A DNA stretch of 64,000 nucleotides from Symsagittifera roscoffensis (lineage: Eukaryota; Xenacoelomorpha; Acoela; Convolutidae). The position numbers and the translations under genes were made by a program. Each line of letters begins with the position of its first letter. Position 1 is the first letter of the stretch. The stretch lies in the NCBI RefSeq assembly GCF_963678635.1, contig NC_087067.1:21771547-21835546 (forward strand), read 5' to 3'. This document shows positions 31,301-38,860 of this stretch, one piece after another. Below the pieces are notes generated by a model. The model was not told the DNA's origin, made no database searches, and worked only from the letters and a program-made list of their open reading frames with translations.

Positions 31301-34300
31301 TATTTTTCTAAAACATTGAACATCTCGTCTTTTGTTTGTGATTGCATAAAAACATCGTCTAAATAGGTGATTGCGTTTTTCTTGAGTATTAGTGGTCTAA
31401 AAATTTTGCTCATAAAAGCTGAAAATGCTGCTGGTCCTATGGATATTCCATAGAATAAGCGGTTGAATTCATATTGTTGGTTTCCTATAACAAATTGTGT
31501 TAAACGTCGTGATTGTTCATCTAGTGGCATTTGATTGTATGCACTATTCATATCGGCGGTTGTAAAGTATTTGCCGTTTATTTTTGTTAAAATAACTTGT
31601 ATTGGTTCAATGGGCCAATTACATTTTGACTCATCTATGAGTGAATTGAGGTATCTAGCGTCGAGAACGATTTTTAATGATTCTCCTTTAGCTAGAATGA
31701 TAACAGGGTTGATGAATGTGTTGCCTTTTGGTTGTTCTTCTTTGTTTACTGGTGATATAATGTTGTATTGTTCTAAAATATCGAGTAATCTGTTCACTTT
31801 ATCATGTAAGTGAATTGGTACTTTACTTGCTCTCTGTTTTTTGAAAACTGCGTCTGTTTTTAACGGGAGATGTAGTGATGAACTGATTTTGCCAACATCG
31901 AATTTTGATGTTGCATAGACTGATGAATATTTAATTAGCTGTTTGGCTAATTTTTCGAATTCGTCTTGTGTTATTTGTGAATGTTGGAAATTAAACATTG
32001 TTAAAAATTTCTGTTGGTCCTCTGTGTAGTTACCTATGTTGAATGTAGGTTTGAAATATGGAGTTTTTGTGAAATAATCCGTATTTCTGTTTTCGTTACT
32101 TATTATATTATTTATAGATAATTCTTCATTAAGAATTGTAGATTGGCAAATATCTAGTAATTGGAGTATGTTATTTACGCGATAGGCTTTTTCGTGTATT
32201 GGTGATATTGTAGCGTTGGTTTCACAGTATCCTAAAAGTCCTAAAGGTAATGTTACTTGGTAAGGTGTGTTGTTATAGACATGTAAAGAAATGATATCGG
32301 AATTCGAATTTTTCAAATATTTTATGGATGAGATTGTGATTTTGAAAAATTTATGAATAGGTTTGAATTCAAATTCTGACATATAAAATTTTTGTTTGTT
32401 TTGTTCTTTATCATATTGGTGAACTTGTTTGATTGAAAAATTATAGATATTTCCTGATAGTGGTTTTAGGTGTTTTCTTTGTTTGTTAAATATCGGGTAG
32501 AATTTTGAAAAGAATGGTGGTTGTTTATTTAATCTTTGAAAAAATGTTAAGGATGTTTCTTTTGTTTTTGTATATTTATCTTTGATTAATATTTTACTAT
32601 TTAGTATGTTAATTGTTGGTATATACTTCGAAATAAATGGTATTCCAATGATATTATATTTAATGTCAGTGATATGGAATATTTGTTTAAATGGCTTATT
32701 TAAAATTTTGCTTTGTTCCATTGTTCTGGTGGGGAGGAGAAATAATTGGATTTTTCCGTAGTTTATCAATGTTGATCCTTGTGCTGTTGCTAACTTACTG
32801 GAGGTTTCAAGAGGTATTAACTTTGGGTGTAAAGTTTTTATTTCATTCCATGTGGGGATGTTTATTATGTTTGATTCTGCTCCTGAATCAATTAAAAAAT
32901 CTATTTCAAGGTCTGGTGGTTGAAATTCTTTATTTCTTGGGCTTTCTAAGAGAAATGGTATTGTCCAAATTTTTTCTTTGGGTTGTTCTTTTTGTATATT
33001 TTGATAAATGTGGTTTGTATTCAAGCATTTTGTTTTGGTATTTTTATTGGTTTGATCTGTAGTGTTAATCTCGTTTGTTTCTTGCGTCGTTGGTGTGGAA
33101 TTTATGGGTGTAGTGTAATAATTTTGAAGAAATTCTGATTGATTTTCATATATGTGTGATGAAAAGGGTTGTTCATATATGACAGATTCATAGTCATTTT
33201 CGACTTTTATCATATTGATAGAAAGAGTGTTTTCAGTATCAGTTTCTGAATCTGATGATGTACAGTTTATTTGATTGAGTTGTAACGTTTCAGTTACTGT
33301 GTCATCAATACCTGGAGGGTCTGATGTTGTTTCTGGGTTAGATTGTACTTGATTGATTTGTCTTTGATGTTTAGGTGTACTACTTCTGTGGCGATTATTA
33401 GAATTATTATAGTTATTATTATTCCGGTGTGGTGATTGGGAATAATTTCTATAACGATTATTATAACTTGAGTGTCGATTTTGTGAATTATTTCGCGATC
33501 TGTTTTGGTAATTATTGTTTGGTCTGTTATAGTTCGATCTATTATATGAGTTATTCCTTGATCGATTGTTCGGGTAATTCTGGTTTCGGTTGTTTGAATA
33601 ACTTCTATTTCGATTATAGGAGTAGTTTCTATTCCTATTGTATGATGAATTTCGTGATTGGTTGTTTGGATAGTAGTTATTTCTTGATTGGGAATTAGAT
33701 CTAGAAACAAATCGTTGTGTGTTTGAATTTGATCTGGAGTAGTTATTTCGACTATTTGGTCTATTGTAGTGATTTTGTGATGAATTATACGTGTTTCTTC
33801 GTTCTGGTGATCTTCCTCTATAACTTGAGTTATATGGTGATTGATTTCTTGTATAATTTGTATTGTTCGGGAGTGGTTTTCCTGAACTGTTGTTGCTGTG
33901 GACTGTTTTGTTCGGTAGATTTTGATCTTTTTTCATGTATTGATAGAATGATTTATTTGGTTCTTTATATTTTTGAGGTTTATTTTGATTATCTTGCTGT
34001 TTTTGTCTACATTCGGAAATACTATGTCCGTATCGTCGGCAATAATTACACCATTTTTTGAAAGATGGTTTGCCTTTAAAGTTTGGGTTCTTTTCGTAGA
34101 TATTGAGTATTTCAGTGATTTTTTCAACGAGGTCTGTCTCTGATTCCTGTATATTATTAATATTAGTGGTAGTCGTTTCAATTCTGTTAACGTATTGTAA
34201 TTTCAGATTTTCCGTTTCTTCTAGTTTCATCGTGATTTCTGCTTGTTCTAATTTGTCTACTAGTTTTCGAAAATCTAAATCGGGTTCTCGAATTGAAGAA

Positions 34301-36573
34301 GGGTGTGATGCTCTCTTTTTTATTGCTATTTTCCTTAATTGTGGTGTTAAGGTCATCATTAAGATTTCTGTCATCTTTGTGTTTTTATAGTCATGTGTAT
34401 TTAATGAATATGCTTTTCGAACTAATGTTTCGATTCGTACTGCTATTTGCTTGATGGTTTCGTTTGGTAATCTGCGAATTTCATTACATAAAACTCTTTG
34501 TTGTTGTTTGTTTCTTTCGGAGTCAAACATTTTTGAAAATTCTTGTGTAAATCTTTTCCAGTTTGATTTTATTTCTAGAGGTAGTACTGAAAACCATTTT
34601 TGGGCTGCGCCATCTAAGGTTGTTTGTATTAACGCTGTGCGTCGATGTATCCAATTTTGATGTAGTGGCGTATTTATTGGTTCAGGTCCAATATTTAAAA
34701 TCAGGTTTGCTGTTACTGCATTTAAATAATCTTCTACAGAGTATTCAGGGTCTGTTCCTGTGAAAACCATTAAAGGTTTGTTTGATGTTATTGATGATCC
34801 ACCCATAAGGTATGGATTCATTGTCATTTGTAATGATTCTGCTGCATTTGGCATTTGAGAAAAATTTGAAAGTTGATTTCTTGTTATTTCATGTTGTTGG
34901 AGATAATATGGGAGTGGTATTTCATTTTGCATTTGTGATGGTTGATACGAGTGTGCAGTCATTGGATTTTGTTGTTGAATTGGTTGAAAAGATTGTGTAT
35001 TAATTAGATTTTGTTGTTGAATTGGTTGTTGATGTTGTGCATCTATTGGTTGTGGAGAAAAATTTCTATGATTTGTACGTGTTCTCTGTATTCCTTGTCT
35101 ACGATATTCTTGAGTATTTTGTGCAAATATATCTGGTTGTAAGAAATCATCATCTGAGGATAAATAATCCATTTGATAAGATGTCTGTTTTTTATTTTTA
35201 TTTTGTTGAAAAAATGGGTAATTTTCACTGTGATCCCGTGGAGGATTTGTTTGGAAATTTGTTGAATTAGGTTGGGCCATTGGGTTATCCCAATTTCGAG
35301 ATCTTGTATATTGGTTAAAATTTCTTTGTGGTTGATTATATGTTTTTGATGGATGTGTATAATTATAATTATGGTCTGCAAAGTTGTTTCTAGTGAATGT
35401 TTTGCGTGTTTTTGGTGGTATTGTCATGGGTCTGTATTTTTGGTAATCCATATGTGAATATTTAGGGGCAACCGAAGGTTTAACGGTTGATTGTAAGGTT
35501 ACCTGTGTTTGTGAAGGATTTGTATTTCTTGGTGTTGTTAAATTTGGGCGTATTGGTGAAATACTTTGTTGTGTAGTTGTTGTGTGTACAATTTCTTCAT
35601 TTATGAAGTGTGATGGTGTCTGGATATCTTGTTGAGTAAGATTCCTAGTTCCATTGAGGTTTTCATTGTGTATAACTGTAGAGTTTAAACTATTATTTTG
35701 TGTATCGGGTAAAAATGTATTATAGTTTAATGGTGTTGCATCAATTGTTAATGGTATTACTCTTACATAATCTCTTATGTAAGATATTGTACCTATTGCT
35801 TGACTTGAGATTGATTGTGGAAAGCTTATAAATGCGGGATGAGACCATTCGGGGTCCCAAACATAATCTGATTGTTCTGTGATAGCGGTATCATCGTTCG
35901 AATTTTGGGGTCTAAAATTTTTTCTTGCTTGTGCAATTAAATCAATATTGTGTGTGAAATAATCTATTATGAACCATGCCAAAATTTTTTGTAGATCGTG
36001 TTTTGTATGTTGTGAAACGTCGTCTTTCGTGAAATTTTCTTTAATGATGTTTAAATAACTAGAGAGTAGTGTGATTTCATGTCGTACTCTTAAATGTTTA
36101 GATGTTTCTGTCGGTGAGACATTTGTTATTGGTATTTCGTTTTCTAATATCGAAATATAACTATATATTATTGCGAAAACTTCATTGGTGAATATGGAGT
36201 TTGCTCTTTGTGAGTTATGATATTGGATGCTTTTTATATATTCTGAAAAAACTTTTGAAAATTCTAAATCAAGATCGTCTGTTTGAATTGTATATTTTCT
36301 ATTATTATGGTTTGGTGAGGTGAATTCTATGGAGTAGATTCCATACTGTTGTGTTATGTTGCATATATCTTTTAGATAGTGATCTATGATTTGTCTTTTG
36401 ATTTTTACATCGGGGAACTCTGTTTTACATGGACTGATTCCGGGTTCAAATAAATTTACGAGTAAATTTTGACAAAATATGTGTTGTCCTCTATCAGTAT
36501 CTGCGTCTACTATAAAAGGAAAGATTTCATCATCATCTGGAGTTTCTTCACCTGGGGTGTGCGTTGAACTCAT
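28351..36573 (-). CDS. gag-pol: Gag-Pol polyprotein, 2740 aa in one frame
   Basis: Residues 1-600 are an unusual N-terminal extension ending in a Gln-rich segment. Capsid-like sequence follows from about 602 (MVFTGTDPEYSVEDYLNAV, then WFSVLPLEIKSNWKRFTQEF). A CX2CX4HX4C zinc knuckle spans 842-855. An Asn/Arg/Ser/Tyr-rich basic region at about 890-1090 should bind RNA. The aspartic protease has DSG at 1229-1231. Reverse transcriptase covers about 1575-1800 with YLDD at 1737-1740. RNase H has D1886, E1929 and D1956. Integrase has the HHCC zinc site (H2249, H2256, C2286, C2289), catalytic D2321, D2381 and E2417 (35 residues between the last two), and GPY/F near 2594. Gag and Pol are fused without a frameshift or stop, so their ratio must be set otherwise. 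Every catalytic residue I checked is present. Confidence 0.97.
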   Translation of the reverse strand: MSSTHTPGEETPDDDEIFPFIVDADTDRGQHIFCQNLLVNLFEPGISPCKTEFPDVKIKRQIIDHYLKDICNITQQYGIYSIEFTSPNHNNRKYTIQTDDLDLEFSKVFSEYIKSIQYHNSQRANSIFTNEVFAIIYSYISILENEIPITNVSPTETSKHLRVRHEITLLSSYLNIIKENFTKDDVSQHTKHDLQKILAWFIIDYFTHNIDLIAQARKNFRPQNSNDDTAITEQSDYVWDPEWSHPAFISFPQSISSQAIGTISYIRDYVRVIPLTIDATPLNYNTFLPDTQNNSLNSTVIHNENLNGTRNLTQQDIQTPSHFINEEIVHTTTTQQSISPIRPNLTTPRNTNPSQTQVTLQSTVKPSVAPKYSHMDYQKYRPMTIPPKTRKTFTRNNFADHNYNYTHPSKTYNQPQRNFNQYTRSRNWDNPMAQPNSTNFQTNPPRDHSENYPFFQQNKNKKQTSYQMDYLSSDDDFLQPDIFAQNTQEYRRQGIQRTRTNHRNFSPQPIDAQHQQPIQQQNLINTQSFQPIQQQNPMTAHSYQPSQMQNEIPLPYYLQQHEITRNQLSNFSQMPNAAESLQMTMNPYLMGGSSITSNKPLMVFTGTDPEYSVEDYLNAVTANLILNIGPEPINTPLHQNWIHRRTALIQTTLDGAAQKWFSVLPLEIKSNWKRFTQEFSKMFDSERNKQQQRVLCNEIRRLPNETIKQIAVRIETLVRKAYSLNTHDYKNTKMTEILMMTLTPQLRKIAIKKRASHPSSIREPDLDFRKLVDKLEQAEITMKLEETENLKLQYVNRIETTTTNINNIQESETDLVEKITEILNIYEKNPNFKGKPSFKKWCNYCRRYGHSISECRQKQQDNQNKPQKYKEPNKSFYQYMKKDQNLPNKTVHSNNSSGKPLPNNTNYTRNQSPYNSSYRGRSPERRNTYNSSQNHYNRPNSRNNYSRSNSNTQRFVSRSNSQSRNNYYPNNQSRNSSYNRNRNYSYNRNRSYSNNRNQNYPNNRSRNNSYNRSNYNRPNNNYQNRSRNNSQNRHSSYNNRYRNYSQSPHRNNNNYNNSNNRHRSSTPKHQRQINQVQSNPETTSDPPGIDDTVTETLQLNQINCTSSDSETDTENTLSINMIKVENDYESVIYEQPFSSHIYENQSEFLQNYYTTPINSTPTTQETNEINTTDQTNKNTKTKCLNTNHIYQNIQKEQPKEKIWTIPFLLESPRNKEFQPPDLEIDFLIDSGAESNIINIPTWNEIKTLHPKLIPLETSSKLATAQGSTLINYGKIQLFLLPTRTMEQSKILNKPFKQIFHITDIKYNIIGIPFISKYIPTINILNSKILIKDKYTKTKETSLTFFQRLNKQPPFFSKFYPIFNKQRKHLKPLSGNIYNFSIKQVHQYDKEQNKQKFYMSEFEFKPIHKFFKITISSIKYLKNSNSDIISLHVYNNTPYQVTLPLGLLGYCETNATISPIHEKAYRVNNILQLLDICQSTILNEELSINNIISNENRNTDYFTKTPYFKPTFNIGNYTEDQQKFLTMFNFQHSQITQDEFEKLAKQLIKYSSVYATSKFDVGKISSSLHLPLKTDAVFKKQRASKVPIHLHDKVNRLLDILEQYNIISPVNKEEQPKGNTFINPVIILAKGESLKIVLDARYLNSLIDESKCNWPIEPIQVILTKINGKYFTTADMNSAYNQMPLDEQSRRLTQFVIGNQQYEFNRLFYGISIGPAAFSAFMSKIFRPLILKKNAITYLDDVFMQSQTKDEMFNVLEKYHQILQNENLKAAPDKSHFFLTRVKFLGHNIERKTITPLKSRIDAIQKLQPPTNKKKIQEFLGMLNFLSKYVYKMQLYLRPFYNILRQQNNFEWNTEHQTRFEEIKKLLTEQISNTIPDSNQPFYAMCDASNFGIGAALLQSHNGTNKMNLISANSRLFTQAELRLSTLMRECTAIIYTLTEYEFLILGSKHPTVLFTDHKPIIFLFTQKSNPNHRVYRFQLILMKFPNLHIVWTAGKNLALPDTLSRNTPPELLTRKTTVEIPKNIKFYLAENETSPRLECKYAVKTDIEQSQINNLQHFPLYLDCQNNHYEVDLLGTSTFKPIPYSQWIKNNTQQKRTKQHPPKKDHFPLIEKEDLTDKINLSGPQTNDSKYTINQVFDLHDPLDTIPLSKLEIENIFLPPTETITISTLKQYQNLDPVIRQLKSWHKYKTKPIKADSTILGNKTLLRYFRKFNNTTINENTDLLEYNLNESTVPCLPLSMILIAFNISHTQNIKGHSGSEKTYSNFIQNFYFPNAPIWIKVLCNDCIVCQLNKPYPNQKQIAQKQDFKGQSLYFNHRISFDTKGPISPSSEGNSYIMVIVDAFTHYVALNPVPHCNAYYAYTTLYEHWIAKFGLPEILVTDNGTEFINNEIITLCHLYNIKHKPRTSHAPWTNGLVEGMNRSLQEYLRCIINGNDTKYTEWSADVKLFPLAYNSQITTTLGMSPYEMVFNQKPRKPIMFTANSHKNAQGYCQPNKDSICYNLPLHTHDEDHFHHPQILKLASGTHTEWILNRDKKHNEIYQKITKKLLQRQNINEQINSRFTPASDLKIGTFVLIPNFNTQKGISKKLQPLRKGPYQIIAKPTDVTYKITDSNTKEIVQHRNNLLPYYPKEYALRELTQLYSFTGLKIIQNEPHLKNTEQNDNPTENQNTKPTATKNNTQNHKESPKQRKNRKMTEQIIPQEEIDKSKHRKTTRLRNQPRKNYKMFIPQSKILKKVEFKK

Positions 36574-37015
36574 TTTTTCGTTCGATTACTGTTAATATGT
36601 AATTATTAATGTGTCGAATTGGTTGATTCCAATTGTATAAATGTACTGGTTTGTGTTTGTACTGCTTTTTTATTCTTCTTTTTCCTCTTTGTGATGAATT
36701 TGAAGTTGTTTCTGAGTCAGAGAAATATAATTGATCGTGAATTGGGCAATTTTTATCTATTGATTCTTTTAGTTTGTAAAGTTCGTCTAAACTGTTGGTT
36801 TCTGATTCTGAAAATGCGTTTCGATTTTTTGAAAATCTTTTTCGTGTTATTTGTCTTTGTTTCGTTATTATTTTTCTTTTTAGTGTTTGTCGTTTTGTTC
36901 GAATGTATCCAACTGTTTGTGTATGAGGTGTGATTACAAGGTCGTATTTTTTGTTATCTATTTCACAATTGTGTAAAACGATTGTTTGTTTATTTCCTAG
37001 GTTTTTAAATGACAT
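36548..37015 (-). CDS. 155-aa basic ORF upstream of gag-pol
   Basis: It is the first ORF after the leader. It is rich in Lys and Arg (RTKRQTLKRKIITKQRQITR and RGKRRIKKQYKHK) with an acidic serine patch between them (SESETNSLDELYK). It has no membrane span and no known domain. It overlaps the gag-pol start by 26 nt in another frame. A basic nucleic-acid-binding or nuclear role is plausible but unproven. Because it occupies the 5'-proximal position, ribosomes must scan past it, reinitiate, or shift frame to make Gag-Pol, so it may also lower Gag-Pol output. Confidence 0.7.
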   Translation of the reverse strand: MSFKNLGNKQTIVLHNCEIDNKKYDLVITPHTQTVGYIRTKRQTLKRKIITKQRQITRKRFSKNRNAFSESETNSLDELYKLKESIDKNCPIHDQLYFSDSETTSNSSQRGKRRIKKQYKHKPVHLYNWNQPIRHINNYILTVIERKNEFNAHPR

Positions 37016-37422
37016 AAGGTTTAGAATGACGGATGCAAAAGGTTGTTAAATGATTTCTATTTTCCTAAACTGTTAGTTCTTACGATTTTTTTGTTAGCTT
37101 AACCTGGGTCTGTTTGTTCAGGGTTGGAGAGAAAAGTATATCGATTCCGAAGAATGATTTTTTACTTTCTCGTGGCTAGTATAAGTTAAGGTGTTAACTT
37201 ACTTAATCTTACTTAGGGGTAGTGATTGTGTTCAAGGGTTGGAGAATAGTAAATCGATCCACAAGGTTCAGGTATAATTAGAACGCGAGTAGTTCGTTAG
37301 ATACTATTTTAAACTTACTGACATTTCAATTAAATTATTGTCGTATAACATTTTTGTAAATGTTTTTGTCTAATTTCTAATCTATTTTGGTTAATTCTAA
37401 TCTATTAAGGTCTTGTTCGAGA
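37016..37422 (-). other. 5' leader of the element
   Basis: About 400 nt between the primer site and the first ORF. It contains three donor-like motifs on the sense strand: GTAAGT at 37318-37313, GTAAGA at 37212-37207 and GTAAGT at 37202-37197. Two near-repeats (GTTGGAGAGAAAAGTATATCGATTC and GTTGGAGAATAGTAAATCGATCC on the plus strand) occur at about 37124 and 37239. Packaging signals would be expected here but cannot be identified by eye. Confidence 0.6.
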
Positions 37423-37437
37423 CTTATGGTCGCACCA
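37423..37437 (-). other. Primer binding site (tRNA not identified)
   Basis: Two bases (TC) after the 5' LTR the sense strand reads TGGTGCGACCATAAG, complementary to a tRNA 3' end of form ...GGTCGCACCA. I could not match it to a metazoan tRNA from memory. The plus strand just beyond also contains GTTCGAGA, spaced almost like a T-loop from the CCA. Confidence 0.75.
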
Positions 37438-37439
37438 GA

Positions 37440-37847
37440 TGAGTTAGGACCGAAGTGTAACTCATAGAGTAATTTCGGATAGGGTACACCGTCTGCTCGT
37501 CACGCTATCTTATTTTCGGCCGGATAGATTCGTGCAACTTCTTAGTCTAATACCGATCCTAATCTTACTCTTATACTATCTAGTCTCAGGTTGTTTAACT
37601 AGTCTCTGCTAGGCTCAATAGATCTAGGGTATACTGGTTTATTGCGGCTGCTGAAGTGCTCGGGAGAGTCCAACTAATTTCTAAGTTAAATTCAAATCTC
37701 TCTGGTGCTGAAATTACAAGTAACTTCAGCACTTACAAATAAGTGGGTTGTTAGTTAGATGGATCATGATTGGTTAATATTAAATACTTTACATTGGTAA
37801 AACATTTAATTTATCCAATCATAAAATGTAGCTTAGATCAGGTTCCA
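37440..37847 (-). repeat. 5' LTR of the 18-kb element
   Basis: It is 408 bp and matches 19758-20165 except for C at 37832 against T at 20150. The first part on the sense strand has two CCAAT-type motifs (GATTGG and ACCAATCATG) in an AT-rich context that could form the promoter. No strong TATA box is visible. AATAAA lies at 37643-37638. Confidence 0.96.
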
Positions 37848-37851
37848 ATAT
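37848..37851. repeat. Target site duplication, right (ATAT)
   Basis: It matches 19754-19757. The sequence continues GATGTTTTTTGTGATTTTTTC, as expected for the interrupted satellite unit. Confidence 0.93.
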
Positions 37852-38860
37852 GATGTTTTTTGTGATTTTTTCAAAAAATTTCAGAAAATTTAAACTAAGA
37901 TTAGTTTTCAAAAATCTGAAATTCGCAACCCTGTAGTTGGGTCCCCTCAGAGTATTCTCAAAGATTGCGAATCTTGCCTCCAAATATGACTGCTCAATCC
38001 TTTGTAGTTTTCGAGATATGACGTTTTTTGTAATATTTTCAAATAATTTTCAGAAAACTTATATTAATTTTTTTTCCGTTAAATCTGAAATTCTCAACCC
38101 TGTAATTAGGTCCTGTCAGAGTAATCTCAAAGATAACGAATCTTGACTTCAAATATGACTGCTCAATTCTTTGTAGTTTTTGAGATATGATGTTTTTTGT
38201 GATTTTTTCAAAAAATTTCAGAAAACTTCAGAAAGTTTAATTTAATTATTTTTCAAAATTTGAAATTTCCAACGCTATAGTTCGGTGTTGTCAGGGTACT
38301 TCAAAGAGTTGCAAATCTTGCCACATGCGACTGCTAAACGCGACTGCTCAAATGCTTTTAGTTTCCGAGATGGGACCTTTTTTGATTTTTTCAAAATTTC
38401 TCGAAGAACTTATCTACAAAGAAAATCAAAAAATTTGAAACTACCAACTTGATGAAGATACAACCTTATTGTCAGCGTACGCTCAGGTGTCTCAAACGTT
38501 GCCTCTTAATATGAACGCTCAAATCCTTTTAGTTTCCGAGATAAGACATTTTTTTCCAATTTGTTTTTCGGGACTGTTAGGTTTAAAAAAATTCACAAAA
38601 TTTTGGATTTCTAACCCTATAGTAGAGTGCTCTCAGGGTTTCTCAGTGGTTGCAAATCTGGCCTCCAAATTTCTCCAGAGGCCAAATAAGCTTTCTCGAA
38701 ATGACGCTTTTAAAATGGGAAGTTAAAAAAGTTAAAGGTTCGAAATTACCAACACTGTAATTGCGTGCTTTCAGAGTACACTAAAAGTTTGCAGATGTTG
38801 TTTCCAATATATGCGGTTTGTCATGAGCTGTCGAAAAACTTCGAGGACCGAAAATGCATT
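37852..38860 (+). repeat. About 170-bp satellite, right part
   Basis: Units carry TTTGTAGTTTTCGAGATATGACG-like phrases near 38001, 38170, 38353 and 38525, spacings of about 170-183 bp, together with CAACCCTGTAGTTGGG-like phrases. Divergence rises toward the right end. It continues the array that ends at 19757. Confidence 0.82.

Larger units (their letters stand above)
19758..37847 (-). mobile_element. Intact 18.1-kb Ty3/Gypsy-type LTR retroelement with envelope and accessory ORFs
   Basis: Two 408-bp LTRs with TG...CA ends bound the element, and the flanks carry a 4-bp duplication. Protease, reverse transcriptase, RNase H and integrase lie in that order with a GPY/F module, which is the Ty3/Gypsy (Metaviridae) arrangement. 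An envelope-like glycoprotein follows. All main ORFs are open and the LTRs differ at one position I can see (20150 T, 37832 C), so the insertion is very recent and could be mobile. The length is far above the usual 5-10 kb. The excess is explained by a huge Gag, several small ORFs between pol and env, an ORF after env and about 1.5 kb of 3' non-coding sequence. The sense strand is rich in A and C and poor in G. Confidence 0.96.

Noticed and set aside
33294-33710. 138-codon minus-strand frame, and several plus-strand frames within 28.3-37 kb
   Set aside because: They overlap the Gag-Pol frame and reflect its repetitive Asn/Arg/Ser coding; the Gag-Pol frame carries the recognisable domains.
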